Origin: Pseudomonas sihuiensis
Lineage (GTDB): Bacteria > Pseudomonadota > Gammaproteobacteria > Pseudomonadales > Pseudomonadaceae
Direction of reading: 5' to 3'
NCBI RefSeq assembly: GCF_900106015.1
Contig: NZ_LT629797.1
Span: forward strand, 2,542,001-2,606,000
DNA: 64,000 nt
Shown here piece by piece: positions 50,801-59,075 of this stretch; position 1 is the stretch's first letter, and the number at the start of each line of letters is the position of its first letter. The translations under genes and the position numbers were made by a program. Under the pieces are notes generated by a model that saw nothing but the letters and a program-made list of their open reading frames with translations, made no database searches and was not told the DNA's origin.

Positions 50801-51378
50801 ACAGCCACCAGACGCGCGCCGAGAAAGGCCTGGGCCTGGGCCTGGCGATTGCCGACGGCCTGTGCCGCGTGCTCGCCCACCGCCTGGAAGTGCGTTCCTG
50901 GCCAGGCAAAGGCAGCGTGTTCAGCGTCAGCGTGCCGCTGGCGAGAAAACCGGCGCCGAAGCCGCAAGGCCCAGCCGTACCGGCAGTGGATGGCCAACCC
51001 CTGCAGGGCACCCAGGTGATCTGCATCGACAACGAAGACAGCATCCTCACCGGCATGTACAGCTTGCTGTCACGCTGGGGCTGCCAGGTGTGGACAGCGC
51101 GCAATCGTCTGGAGTGCGAGCACCTGCTCAGCGAAGATGTGCACCCGCAGCTGGCGCTGGTCGACTATCACCTCGACGAGGGCGAAACCGGTACCGAGCT
51201 GATGGCCTGGCTACGCACGCGCCTGGGCGAACCGGTTCCGGGCGTGGTGATCAGCGCTGACGGTCGCCCGGAGCTGGTCGCCGAGGTACACGCCGCCGGC
51301 CTCGACTACCTGCCCAAGCCGGTCAAGCCGGCCGCACTGCGCGCCCTGCTCAGCCGTCATCTGGTGTTGCGCGGCTAG
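47890..51378 (+). CDS. sodium:solute symporter-fused hybrid sensor histidine kinase
   Basis: A 1162-residue protein of the CbrA-like architecture. About 13 membrane helices of an SSS symporter domain fill residues 1-500 (SLAVYCTSWTFFGAVGQAAE, QENITSIADFIAARYGKSQS). A linker and PAS_7 domain follow (about 635-760), then a coiled coil, HisKA with His808 in AVSHDLMQPL, HATPase with FLTNAFRYAKG near 920, and a C-terminal receiver with phospho-acceptor near Asp1092 (ALVDYHLDEG). It couples sensing, possibly of a transported solute, to a phosphorelay. No cognate regulator is adjacent. It resembles P. aeruginosa PA3271 in size and layout. Confidence 0.93.
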   Translation: MSLSPGLIAAVALIYMAILFAIAFYGDRRSTPMPPKIRAWVYSLSLAVYCTSWTFFGAVGQAAEQLWSFLPIYLGPTILLLTMPWVLQKMVMISKQENITSIADFIAARYGKSQSLAIVVALICLVGVLPYIALQLKGIVLGVNLLIGVHAQDTGTSAQDTALIVSLALALFTILFGTRNLDVTEHHRGMVLAIAFESLVKLLAFLAVGAFVTFGLYNGFHDLLDKAHNTAELDAFWNEAVNWPAMLVQTGMAMIAIICLPRQFHVTVVENIEPKDLRLARWVFPAYLMLAALFVVPIALAGQMLLPAGVTPDSFVISLPLAEAHPSLAVLAFIGGASAATGMVIVASVALSTMISNDMLLPWLLRRQSTERPFEAFRHWMLTARRVSIVLILLLAYVCYRLLGEGASLATIGQVSFAAIGQLAPAMFGALVWKQANRRGVFAGLIFGAMLWFYTLVLPLAARGMGWSLDSFPGLTTLLYAPIGLQVDPLTRGVVLSLAGNLLLFAWVSWFSRTRVSEHWQAGRFIGHDLGTKPSNRSLLAVQVADLLMLSSRFVGEERARQSFNRFALRQGKGKDFDPNQPANSEWIAHTERLLAGVLGASSTRAVVKAAIEGREMQVEDVVRIVDEASEVLQFNRALLQGAIENITQGISVVDQNLRLVAWNHRYLELFEYPEGLIYVGRPIAEIIRFNAERGMLGSGDLEENVAKRLYWMRQGTAHSYERVFPNGRVIELIGNPMPGGGFVMSFTDITEFREAERALKDANESLERRVAERTHELSKLNQALTEAKAHAEAANQSKTRFLAAVSHDLMQPLNAARLFSAALAHQDDALPNEAQELVRHLDSSLRSAEDLITDLLDISRLENGRITPDRHAFALSSLFDTLAAEFGVLAAEQGIDLRVHGSRQWIDSDIKLLRRVLQNFLTNAFRYAKGRVVLGVRREGGQLRLEVWDRGMGIPEDKRKVIFEEFKRLDSHQTRAEKGLGLGLAIADGLCRVLAHRLEVRSWPGKGSVFSVSVPLARKPAPKPQGPAVPAVDGQPLQGTQVICIDNEDSILTGMYSLLSRWGCQVWTARNRLECEHLLSEDVHPQLALVDYHLDEGETGTELMAWLRTRLGEPVPGVVISADGRPELVAEVHAAGLDYLPKPVKPAALRALLSRHLVLRG

Positions 51379-51746
51379 GGGCAGAACGTTTCCGCAGAGC
51401 GAGACCACTGCTGAAGGTTTGCCACCTCTACCGCGACGTCCCCCACCGGCATTGGCGCACCAGGCGCCACAGCCTGGCGGGGTACGCGACGCAGGCAAAT
51501 ACGCGGCACTTCATCAATCTGACCGCGCGGCAGCAAGCCGGTAGCAATGGCCGGACACGTTCGCGCGGTTTCGTGACTCGCGGCAACCCTGCCTTCGAGA
51601 GCCCCAACCAAGGACTGGACTTGCCAGGCACTGGCGCCGCACGAAACCTTCCAGGATCGCCCAACCCCCTGTTTCAGAGCGGAACAGAGGTTACTGGCAC
51701 TTTCGTAACGCCAGCCCAACAGGGCTAGGCAGAGGCAAGCCAGCAC
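51375..51746 (-). CDS. possible small secreted cysteine-containing protein
   Basis: An open frame of 123 codons starting MLACLCLALLGWRYESASN, a short hydrophobic start that could be a signal peptide. It is followed by a domain with Cys residues spaced through it (SNLCSALKQG, KVSCGAS, ARTCPAIA, PRICLRRVP, final TFCP). No domain is recognised. It fills an otherwise gene-free 450-base gap between the kinase and hydrolase genes and overlaps the kinase end by four bases on the other strand. It could be a chance frame. Confidence 0.4.
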   Translation of the reverse strand: MLACLCLALLGWRYESASNLCSALKQGVGRSWKVSCGASAWQVQSLVGALEGRVAASHETARTCPAIATGLLPRGQIDEVPRICLRRVPRQAVAPGAPMPVGDVAVEVANLQQWSRSAETFCP

Positions 51747-51833
51747 TCAACAATGGCCCTTACACCGAGCGATGCAATCGTCATTCGTGGAGCCAGCCAT
51801 GTTCCTGTTCGCCCAACCATTCGATTTCCTGCG

Positions 51834-52781
51834 ATGAACGCGCCACTGTCGCGGGATGAACTGTCACCTCGACAGTTGGACGTGGATAGCGACGGCCTGC
51901 GCCTGCGTACCTATGTCTGGGAAAAGGCCGACGCCCCAACCCTGCTGCTGGTGCATGGTTATCCGGACAATCACGAGATCTGGCGGCCGCTGATCCGCGA
52001 GCTGGCCGCCGACTACCGGATCGTCGCTTATGATGTGCGTGGCTGCGGTGCATCCGAGGTGCCGAAACGGCTGCGCGACTACCGTCTGGAGCAACTGGGT
52101 CGCGATCTCGAAGCGGTGGTGCAGGCCACCAGTGCGGATCGCCCGGTGCATCTGGTCGCTCACGACTGGGGTTCGATCCAGAGCTGGGAGGCAGTAACCG
52201 AGCCACGCATGCAGCCGCAGCTGGCGTCCTATACCAGCATCTCCGGCCCTTGCCTCGACCATGTCGGCCACTGGATGCGCCAGCGCCTGAGCCTGCGTCG
52301 CCCTGATGCACTACTGCAGGCGCTGAGGCAGTTGCTCAGCTCCTGGTACATCGCTTTCTTCCACACACCACTGCTGCCGGAGTTGTGCTGGCGTCTGGGC
52401 CTGGATCGCACCTGGCCCTGGCTACTGCACCGCCTCGAAGGTATAGGCAATCTGCCAGCGAGCCCTACGCAGCGCAGTGATGGCATGCGTGGTGTGCAGC
52501 TGTATCGCGCCAATTTCATGCGCAGCCTGCTCAGGCCGCGCTCGCGCAGCACCCGCGTGCCAGTGCAACTGATCGTGCCGCTGAACGACCGCTTCGTACG
52601 CCCACAGTTGTTCGAGGATCTGCAGCACTGGGCGCCCCTACTGACCCGTCGCGAAGTCCGCGCCGGCCACTGGCAGTTGCTGGCCGAGCCCAACGCCCTG
52701 GCCGGCTGGCTGCGCGGCTACGTCAGCAGACTGGAGCAGGCCCGTCCCCGCACACAACCCGAGCAAGCGCCCCTGCGCTAG
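51834..52781 (+). CDS. alpha/beta hydrolase (epoxide hydrolase/dehalogenase type)
   Basis: A 315-residue alpha/beta hydrolase. The oxyanion-hole motif is LLLVHGYPDNHEIW (about 42-55), VAYDVRGCGASEVP follows, and the nucleophile elbow is LVAHDWGSIQSWEAV with Asp in place of Ser. This is as in epoxide hydrolases and haloalkane dehalogenases. The late catalytic His is in VRAGHWQLLAEP. Similar domains are fused to SDR enzymes in other Pseudomonas; here the gene ends normally. The substrate is unknown. It begins at ATG 51834 and converges on rmuC. Confidence 0.85.
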   Translation: MNAPLSRDELSPRQLDVDSDGLRLRTYVWEKADAPTLLLVHGYPDNHEIWRPLIRELAADYRIVAYDVRGCGASEVPKRLRDYRLEQLGRDLEAVVQATSADRPVHLVAHDWGSIQSWEAVTEPRMQPQLASYTSISGPCLDHVGHWMRQRLSLRRPDALLQALRQLLSSWYIAFFHTPLLPELCWRLGLDRTWPWLLHRLEGIGNLPASPTQRSDGMRGVQLYRANFMRSLLRPRSRSTRVPVQLIVPLNDRFVRPQLFEDLQHWAPLLTRREVRAGHWQLLAEPNALAGWLRGYVSRLEQARPRTQPEQAPLR

Positions 52782-52795
52782 CGGGTAGACGTCGC

Positions 52796-54271
52796 TCACT
52801 CGCCCAGTTCGTCCAGCGCCGGCAGATCGGCAGAGCGCTCGAGCAACTCGCCTGGCAGGCTCTTGCTTGCGCGAGCGCCCAGCAGTTTGAGGTTTTCCAC
52901 ACGGCCAATGAGGTTGCCGCGACCGTCCACCAGCTTGTTGCGGGCGCTGGCGTAAGCCTTGTCCAATTGCTGCAGACGGCTGCCCATCTCGTCCAGATCG
53001 GCGACGAAGGCAACGAACTTGTCGTACAGCTGGCCGGCACGCTCGGCGATCTCGCGCGCATTCTGGCCCTGCCGCTCCTGACGCCAGAGGCTGTCGATCA
53101 CCCGCAGGGTAGCCAGCAAGGTAGTCGGGCTGACGATAACCACCTGCTGCTCGAAGGCCTCTCGGAACAGGTCCGGCTCGGCCTGCAACGCCGCGGCGAA
53201 GGCCGCCTCGATGGGCACGAAGAGCAGGACGAAATCCAGGCTGTGCAAACCTTCGAGGCGCTGGTAATCCTTGCCGGAGAGGCCCTTGAGGTGGCTGCGC
53301 AGCGAGATCAGGTGTTGCTTGAGCGCCTGCTGGCGAATCGGCTCGTTCGCAGCCGCGACATACTGCTGGTAGGCGCTGAGGCTGACCTTGGCATCGACGA
53401 TCACCTGCCTGTCACCCGGCAGGCGGATCAGCACGTCAGGCTGAAAGCGCTCGCCACCAGCGCCCTTGAGGCTGACCTGAGTGTGGTATTCACGCCCTTT
53501 CTCCAGGCCGGCATGCTCCAGCACTCGCTCCAGCACCAACTCGCCCCAGTTGCCCTGAGTCTTCTGGCCCTTGAGCGCACGGGTCAGATTGGTCGCCTCG
53601 TCGCCCAGGCGCTGGTTGAGCTGCTGCAAACGCTCCAATTCCTTGCTCAGGGAAAAACGCTCGCGCGCTTCTTGCTGATAACTCTCGTCGACGCGCTTCT
53701 CGAATGCCTGGATGCGCTCCTTGAGTGGGTCGAGCAACTGGCCGAGGCGCTGCTGGCTGGTCTCCGCGAAACGCTGCTCGCGCTCATCGAAGATCTTCGT
53801 CGCCAGTTCGGAGAACTGGGCGCGCAGCTCGTTGCGCGCGCCCTGCAGATCGTCGAGGCGCTGTTGCTGGTTATCGCGGTTTTCCTGCAACTCGGCAGCC
53901 AGCGCCGCACACTCGGCGGTGAGCCGACGCAATTCGGCTTCGTTGCGTTCGCGCTGTTGATTCCAGGACTGCGCCGCCTCACGGGCAATCTGCCGCTCCT
54001 GCTGCAGCAACTCGTTCTCACGACGCAGGCCGGCCAACTCGGTCTGCTGCTCCACCTTGATCTCGCTGACCTCGGCCAACTCGGCGCGACAGGCATCGAG
54101 CTGAGCCAGCAAACCGGCCTGGCTCAGTTGCGCATGCTCCAGGCGTTCCTGCAGCAGCGCCTGCTCGCCTTGCGCGCGAGCCAGCCGGCGCTGCAAGGAC
54201 CAAAGGCCGGCCAATAACGGAACCAGCGCAACGACGGTGCCGATGGCGAGAGAGAGGGGATCGATTGGCAT
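52796..54271 (-). CDS. rmuC: RmuC family DNA recombination protein
   Basis: A 491-residue protein. An N-terminal membrane anchor (LAIGTVVALVPLLAGLWSLQ) is followed by a long coiled coil (about 30-195) and the RmuC domain of PD-(D/E)xK-nuclease-like fold. Motifs of the latter are QGNWGELVLERVLEHAGLEK, RFQPDVLIRLPGDRQVIVDA-type and LEGLHSLDFVLLFVPIEAAF. RmuC limits DNA inversions at short repeats in E. coli. Size and layout are standard. Confidence 0.93.
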   Translation of the reverse strand: MPIDPLSLAIGTVVALVPLLAGLWSLQRRLARAQGEQALLQERLEHAQLSQAGLLAQLDACRAELAEVSEIKVEQQTELAGLRRENELLQQERQIAREAAQSWNQQRERNEAELRRLTAECAALAAELQENRDNQQQRLDDLQGARNELRAQFSELATKIFDEREQRFAETSQQRLGQLLDPLKERIQAFEKRVDESYQQEARERFSLSKELERLQQLNQRLGDEATNLTRALKGQKTQGNWGELVLERVLEHAGLEKGREYHTQVSLKGAGGERFQPDVLIRLPGDRQVIVDAKVSLSAYQQYVAAANEPIRQQALKQHLISLRSHLKGLSGKDYQRLEGLHSLDFVLLFVPIEAAFAAALQAEPDLFREAFEQQVVIVSPTTLLATLRVIDSLWRQERQGQNAREIAERAGQLYDKFVAFVADLDEMGSRLQQLDKAYASARNKLVDGRGNLIGRVENLKLLGARASKSLPGELLERSADLPALDELGE

Positions 54272-54336
54272 AGACGCTCCATGTTTGACCGCCGTGCAGT
54301 ATACCCGCCGGCGATTTACACGGGGCCAGCACGCAA

Positions 54337-54588
54337 TCAGCGCGACAGACGCTCCAGCTCCAGCTGAGCACTGCGATCGCCCGCGCGAGCAGCCTGGCGT
54401 AGCAGTTCATAACCGATGCGGCGATCACGGGTATTTCCGCAGTCGCGGCAGAGCAATTGGCCCAACCGACTTTGCGCCTGCACACAGCCCTTGCGGGCAG
54501 GCTGCTTGAGCAGGTTGCCGGCGATGCGTTTGACGCTCGGTGTTTGTCCCAGACGCGGGCTGTCGAGCAGCCACAGCGCAACGCGCAT
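54337..54588 (-). CDS. small Sel1-like repeat protein
   Basis: An 83-residue protein from the ATG at 54588: MRVALWLLDSPRLGQTPSVK, then GCVQAQSRLGQLLCRDCGNT and GYELLRQAARAGDRSAQLEL, the helix-turn-helix pattern of Sel1/TPR-like repeats. Two Cys (LCRDCG) sit in the first repeat. No signal peptide is evident. An upstream ATG at 54648 would add 20 low-complexity residues. Likely a protein-interaction module of unknown partner. Confidence 0.6.
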   Translation of the reverse strand: MRVALWLLDSPRLGQTPSVKRIAGNLLKQPARKGCVQAQSRLGQLLCRDCGNTRDRRIGYELLRQAARAGDRSAQLELERLSR

Positions 54589-55025
54589 GGGCAGGCGAGA
54601 AGAACCGGAACGAGTTGCAGGGGATGAAGAAGGCAAAGCGCGAGGCATAAATAAAGGGGGGTGACTGCCGGGGCGCGCCACTCTACTCCTTTTTTCTCGA
54701 AGGTAAAGTCTTGCCTGCCGGATCGTTTGCGGCTGCAGAAAAGAGTTCCCTCACAATCCACAGAAGCTGTGGATAACTCCGTGAACAACTTGGGCGAAAG
54801 AAGTCACAGGCCTTATGCGGTGGGGCTCTCAGTCAAACTGTCGATTTTTTCACCAACGAAAAAAATTCATATTTTTCATTGACTTAAAAATCAACCACGA
54901 AAAATCAAGCGTTTAGCGGCGTTTCTGACAGTGATATGACAGCCTGCTTCAGCATTGTGCACAACTCCCTGCGACAGATCCGCGCAGCGCTCTGTTTCGG
55001 GGCATCTGACGCGCCAGCGCAGGCG
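54589..55025. other. 437-base gene-free region with DnaA-box pair and AT-rich tract
   Basis: It contains two facing DnaA-box-like 9-mers at 54754-54776, then a markedly AT-rich stretch at about 54839-54911 with several runs of A or T, unlike the GC-rich surroundings. No gene is recognised in it. It lies between rmuC/Sel1 and the RES toxin gene, all on the minus strand. Confidence 0.6.
54754..54776. promoter_or_regulatory. inverted pair of DnaA-box-like sequences
   Basis: TGTGGATAA (54768-54776) is a perfect DnaA box on the minus strand (TTATCCACA). CAATCCACA at 54754-54762 matches 7 of 9 bases in the opposite orientation. Together they form TCCACAG-AAG-CTGTGGA. Single such boxes occur by chance, so binding is unproven. 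Confidence 0.5.
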
Positions 55026-55778
55026 TTACGCGGGGTGCGGCAATTGCCCCTGCACCAGAAACTGCTCCCAGTGAAACAGCCGTGGTTGATCCGGCGTTTG
55101 CGCATGCTTGAACGCCACGTACTCGCTCGTGGTTTCACACAACCAGGCCGTCAGATTACGCGGACGCTTCTCCGCGAACGCAGCCGGTACGTAGAGCGCC
55201 ACATTGCTACCACCGTCAGGGCAGCGTGCCGAGCGGTACTCGAAAGCTTGAATGCGCGCCGCGCGCATCGACGTACCGAGACGCTGAGGCACGCTGTAAT
55301 CACTAGGGTGAGCCAACAGTGCGCCGTGTTGATCGAAAGGCGGCTGTTGCAACTGGATACCTCGCTCGACGCGGTAACGCGCCTCGAAGGTCGAATGCTC
55401 GGAGAGGATGCGGCCACTGGGCGGCGGCACGACCATGCCGTTCCACAATACGAAACGGTAGTAGGCGGCCTCGGCCATCGCCGTTTCCAGACGCTGAGCG
55501 GCGTAGAACAGGCTGGGTTCGTGCACTGTGCCGAAGCGCGAGCCCCAACGCAGCGGCGGATAACGAAACGGCGTCTTCAGCAGGTAGTGCAACGGCTCGG
55601 CGGCTTCAGGCAGCGGCGGCTTGCTGCTCTCGAGCAACTCCTCGAGCAGGGCCTGTTCGGCCAGGTTATCCACCAGTTGCAGGGTCGCAACCTGCGCCTG
55701 GCTTTCCACCATGCGCAACAGCTTGCCGCGCAGCGGTCGCACCTGTCGCTCGCCGTCACATAGTTGCCAGATATCCAT
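55026..55778 (-). CDS. RES-domain toxin (NAD+-degrading type)
   Basis: A 250-residue protein with a RES domain over about residues 65-230. RYPPLRWGSRFGTVHEPSLF carries the conserved Arg, AAQRLETAMAEAAYYRFV the conserved Glu, and the later SDYSVPQRLGTSMR region a Ser. RES toxins of Xre-RES modules deplete NAD+. The start ATG has a GGGAGGTA ribosome site. The antitoxin gene lies upstream on the same strand, but 233 bases away instead of adjacent, with a LexA-box-like palindrome in the gap. Confidence 0.85.
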   Translation of the reverse strand: MDIWQLCDGERQVRPLRGKLLRMVESQAQVATLQLVDNLAEQALLEELLESSKPPLPEAAEPLHYLLKTPFRYPPLRWGSRFGTVHEPSLFYAAQRLETAMAEAAYYRFVLWNGMVVPPPSGRILSEHSTFEARYRVERGIQLQQPPFDQHGALLAHPSDYSVPQRLGTSMRAARIQAFEYRSARCPDGGSNVALYVPAAFAEKRPRNLTAWLCETTSEYVAFKHAQTPDQPRLFHWEQFLVQGQLPHPA

Positions 55779-55900
55779 GGCGATACCTCCCAAGGGTAGA
55801 GCCTGCTAAAGGCATCGCGACGCTGGAGCCGTACAAGGCGCTGGGTTAGTGACAGCCTCCGGCTGATCACAACAGGCAAGCAATGGTCAGAGCCGCTAAT

Positions 55901-55916
55901 CTGTATACTTATACAG
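55901..55916. promoter_or_regulatory. LexA-box-like palindrome upstream of the RES gene
   Basis: CTGTATACTTATACAG fits the LexA consensus CTG-N10-CAG, with the preferred TATA-rich centre and a following TA. Its arms are perfectly symmetric over 7 bases. It lies 123 bases before the RES start and 96 bases after the antitoxin stop. SOS control is inferred. Confidence 0.7.
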
Positions 55917-56011
55917 TATTTTGACCCACCGCAATCACCCCTTCGGACGAACTGCGCTGGTCGTACGCAGCCTACCGAGCCCGTTCTCGATGCAGCAGGA
56001 CTTATTGGCTT

Positions 56012-56383
56012 TCAGACCTTGCCGCGAATGGCGTCCAGATACTCGACAACACGCACCAGCCCCTGCACCTGACTCATCTGCTGCAGCGGAATGCCTGCCA
56101 GATGGCGATTTTCGGTGCGCAGGAAATGGCGCATGTCCTGCTGATTGCCACCAAACAGGGCAAACAGCGCGCGATAGACGCGAATCAGCAACAGCGCCAG
56201 CTCGCCGGTCTTGCTCTGCGGACGCAAACCGCCCTGCTCGTTCCAGCGGCTGATGGCACTGCGATGGACGCCTACGATGTCGGCCAGCTCCTGCTGCGTC
56301 AGCCCCAGTTGCTCACGGGTATTGATCAGGGCTTTAGCCAGTACCGCATCGGCATCGGGCTGAGAGCGAGTCACAGCACTCAT
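56012..56383 (-). CDS. Xre/MbcA/ParS-type antitoxin of RES module
   Basis: A 123-residue protein. A Cro-type helix-turn-helix lies at about residues 23-50 (LINTREQLGLTQQELADIVG, VHRSAISRWNEQGGL). A C-terminal MbcA/ParS/Xre toxin-binding region follows (LALLLIRVYRALFALFGGNQ to GLVRVVEYLDAIRGKV). The ATG at 56383 has AAGGAGG upstream. Such proteins neutralise RES toxins and repress their own promoter. It precedes the RES gene on the same strand. Helical AT-rich sequence upstream (56400-56445) should hold its promoter. Confidence 0.85.
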   Translation of the reverse strand: MSAVTRSQPDADAVLAKALINTREQLGLTQQELADIVGVHRSAISRWNEQGGLRPQSKTGELALLLIRVYRALFALFGGNQQDMRHFLRTENRHLAGIPLQQMSQVQGLVRVVEYLDAIRGKV

Positions 56384-56515
56384 CACATCCTCCTTCGCTC
56401 GTTTACGACAAAATAAATATTGAAAGCTGTAAATACACAATAGCACGGAAAGCCGCTTGGCACTCACTCGAGCATGGGGTACCGTCCAGTGGACCGCACC
56501 GAGCAAGGAACACTC

Positions 56516-59071
56516 ATGAGTCGCCGGCGTTTCTGGCTGAGCACCTGCGTAGCGATACTGGCGCTGCTGTCGCTACTGGCCTGCTATGTCGGCTACCGCG
56601 TGCAGCAACTGCTCGAGGAACAGCACATAGAACTGGATTGGCAGCGACTGAGCCTTTCCTGGCGAGGCCTGCAGTTCCAGGATGCAAGCCTGGTACAACG
56701 CCGCGGCGGCGAACTGCTGGTGCAAAGCGGACAGCTGCAACTCTACTGGCTGGCCAGTGAGGCGCCTCGCTACCGCCTGGTTGCACAGGACCTGCGCCTG
56801 TCGTGGCAGCCTGCGCAGGGAGAATCCGAAAGCCCGAGCGACAACGATCTGAGCCGTCTACTGCAGCCCCTGAGCAATACCCTGCCATGGCTTCCACGGC
56901 ACATCGAACTGCGCAACGCCCAAGCGCAACTGCCCTGCGCCAGCGGCCGCTGCACACTGCAGGGCGACGTCGACCTACGACTGCTGGACGATACCCTGCA
57001 GTTGCATACGCTGCTGTTGCGCGCAGCCCACAGGGCGAAGTTGCAAGCACAACTGCAGGGGCTGGGCAGCGAGCTGAACAGCCCGCGACAGCTGCAGTTG
57101 AACCTGCATCTCGATGATCAACCGCAGATCGCCCTGCATAGCGACTTGCAGGCTCAGGCCGATGCCCTGCAATGGAGCGGCGAGCTTGAGGTTACCGCTC
57201 TGCAGGATATGGCCTGGCTCGCCGAATGGCTGAGCGAATGGACGCTACTCGACGCTGACGCTCTGCCGGCCACGCCCCGGCATGCCGGGATGAACGCCCA
57301 GTGGCAGTTGCAGGTACCGCAGGTCCCCCCTACGTTCAGCGAACTGCTGGCCACCTCCGGGTGGCTGCGGGTCGATGCGCAGCTACCGCAGCCCTGGCCG
57401 CTTCCCGGCGTCGGCCTGGTCAGCGGTGAGCTGGCGCTCGATCTCAGCAATACCCTGGGCAGATGGCAGGCCCGGCGTTTGAACGCTCAACTGCAGCTCG
57501 ACCCGCAGGACGCGCCTTGGCTGGCGTCGCTGCCGAGCGGCCTGCGTCCGCAGCAATTGCAACTGCACCTCGCGCCTCTGGATGGCGATGCCGATGAGGC
57601 GCTGGCCCTGCTGTTGAACGTCAGCGGCCACGGCCCGCTGGAACTGCAGGCAGATGCCGAGCTTGCCCTGCACCAATCCTCCGACTGGGCACTCGACGTT
57701 CGACACCTGCAGGTCGAGGCGCGCAGCAAACGCATGGACCTGGCTGACAGCCGTCTCGATGCCCTGCATCTGAGTTTTGGCCTCAAAGGCAACGTCACGC
57801 AGCAGCAGTTGCAGCTCAGTCTGGCCGACAGCTCACGCCTCGACGTCCAGCGCCTGCGCGGCGCCGAGCTTGACCTGCAGCAAGCTCAGGCGACGCTGGC
57901 CGGCATCACCCTGAGCGGCCCCCCAAGCACACCGACCCTGTCCGGCCCGCTGGGCCTGCGCATCCAGCGTCTGCACCATCCACAATTGCAGGCCCAGGGC
58001 TGGCAATGGCAGGGACGCGTCAACGCCGACGCCGGCAGCCAGACCCTAGACGGTGCACTGCTGGCCGATTCGGGCCTGAGCATGGCCCTGCGCCTGAACA
58101 ACACGGCCAATGCGCTGAACCTGACTGCCACTCTGGACGAGCTGTTCCTGCGCGCCGGCAACCCACTGGCACAAACCCTGGCCGACTGGCCACCACTGCT
58201 GGCGCTGGACAATGGCCGCGTACAGGCCGAGGCCGACCTGCAACTACTCAGCGGCAAGCCCTTGCAACTCAGGGCCAACCTGAGAGGCAAGGGCTTGGCC
58301 GGCATCTACGACCGCTCCACCTTGAGTGGTCTCGATGCAGAGCTACAGCTGCAGCTGAACGGCGACCGACTTCGCCTCGACCTGCCTCAGTTGAGTGCCA
58401 AGCAGCTAGATCCCGGCATCGAGCTCGGCCCCCTGCGGCTGCAGGCCAGCTACCAGGCCAGCCTACAACGACCACTGGCAGGCAGCCTGACCCACCAGCG
58501 CGCCGAACTGGGCATTCTCGGCGGCAGCCTGAGCCTGGCACCGGCGACCTGGGCACTGGAACAACCCAGTCAGTTGCTGCCCCTGCGGCTCAGTGGCCTG
58601 GATCTGCAAGAGCTGTTTCGCGTCTACCCAGCCGAAGGGTTGGCCGGTAGCGGGCTGATCGACGGCACCCTGCCGCTGCGCCTGGCTGACGCCATCAGTA
58701 TCGAACAGGGCCTGATCGAAGCCAGGCCCCCGGGTGGACAACTGAGTTTTCATTCACCGCGCATCCGCGCCATGGGTCAGGCCAACCCGGGTATGAAGCT
58801 GGTCACCGACGCGCTGGAAGACTTCCACTACGATCTGCTCAGCAGTAGCGTCGACTATGATCAGTCCGGCACACTGCGGCTAGGCATGCGCCTGCATGGA
58901 CAGAACCCGGCCATCGAGAAAGGCCGGCCCATCCATTTCAACATCAATCTGGAAGAAGACATTCCGGCCTTGCTGGCCAGCCTGCAGCTGACCGACAAGG
59001 TCAGTGGCATCATCCAGCAACGGATTCAGCAATGGATGCGCCAGCGTGTCCCCCAAGAACCAAAGGAGTAG
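56516..59071 (+). CDS. ydbH: YdbH family inter-membrane phospholipid transport protein (AsmA-like)
   Basis: An 851-residue protein with an N-terminal membrane anchor (FWLSTCVAILALLSLLACYV). A very long periplasmic beta-rich region follows, with many Leu/Gln-rich strands, ending LTDKVSGIIQQRIQQWMRQR. It matches the YdbH/dicarboxylate-transport family (PF11739). In E. coli, YdbH acts with TamB and YhdP as a bridge-like lipid carrier between inner and outer membrane, with YnbE as outer-membrane partner and YdbL as chaperone. The same three-gene order is found here. GC-rich repeats of Gln and Leu are intrinsic to the family. Confidence 0.9.
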   Translation: MSRRRFWLSTCVAILALLSLLACYVGYRVQQLLEEQHIELDWQRLSLSWRGLQFQDASLVQRRGGELLVQSGQLQLYWLASEAPRYRLVAQDLRLSWQPAQGESESPSDNDLSRLLQPLSNTLPWLPRHIELRNAQAQLPCASGRCTLQGDVDLRLLDDTLQLHTLLLRAAHRAKLQAQLQGLGSELNSPRQLQLNLHLDDQPQIALHSDLQAQADALQWSGELEVTALQDMAWLAEWLSEWTLLDADALPATPRHAGMNAQWQLQVPQVPPTFSELLATSGWLRVDAQLPQPWPLPGVGLVSGELALDLSNTLGRWQARRLNAQLQLDPQDAPWLASLPSGLRPQQLQLHLAPLDGDADEALALLLNVSGHGPLELQADAELALHQSSDWALDVRHLQVEARSKRMDLADSRLDALHLSFGLKGNVTQQQLQLSLADSSRLDVQRLRGAELDLQQAQATLAGITLSGPPSTPTLSGPLGLRIQRLHHPQLQAQGWQWQGRVNADAGSQTLDGALLADSGLSMALRLNNTANALNLTATLDELFLRAGNPLAQTLADWPPLLALDNGRVQAEADLQLLSGKPLQLRANLRGKGLAGIYDRSTLSGLDAELQLQLNGDRLRLDLPQLSAKQLDPGIELGPLRLQASYQASLQRPLAGSLTHQRAELGILGGSLSLAPATWALEQPSQLLPLRLSGLDLQELFRVYPAEGLAGSGLIDGTLPLRLADAISIEQGLIEARPPGGQLSFHSPRIRAMGQANPGMKLVTDALEDFHYDLLSSSVDYDQSGTLRLGMRLHGQNPAIEKGRPIHFNINLEEDIPALLASLQLTDKVSGIIQQRIQQWMRQRVPQEPKE

Positions 59072-59075
59072 CGCC

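Noticed and set aside
54589..55025. Second chromosomal or plasmid origin
   Set aside because: There are only two DnaA-like boxes, one imperfect, no iterons and no rep or par genes nearby.
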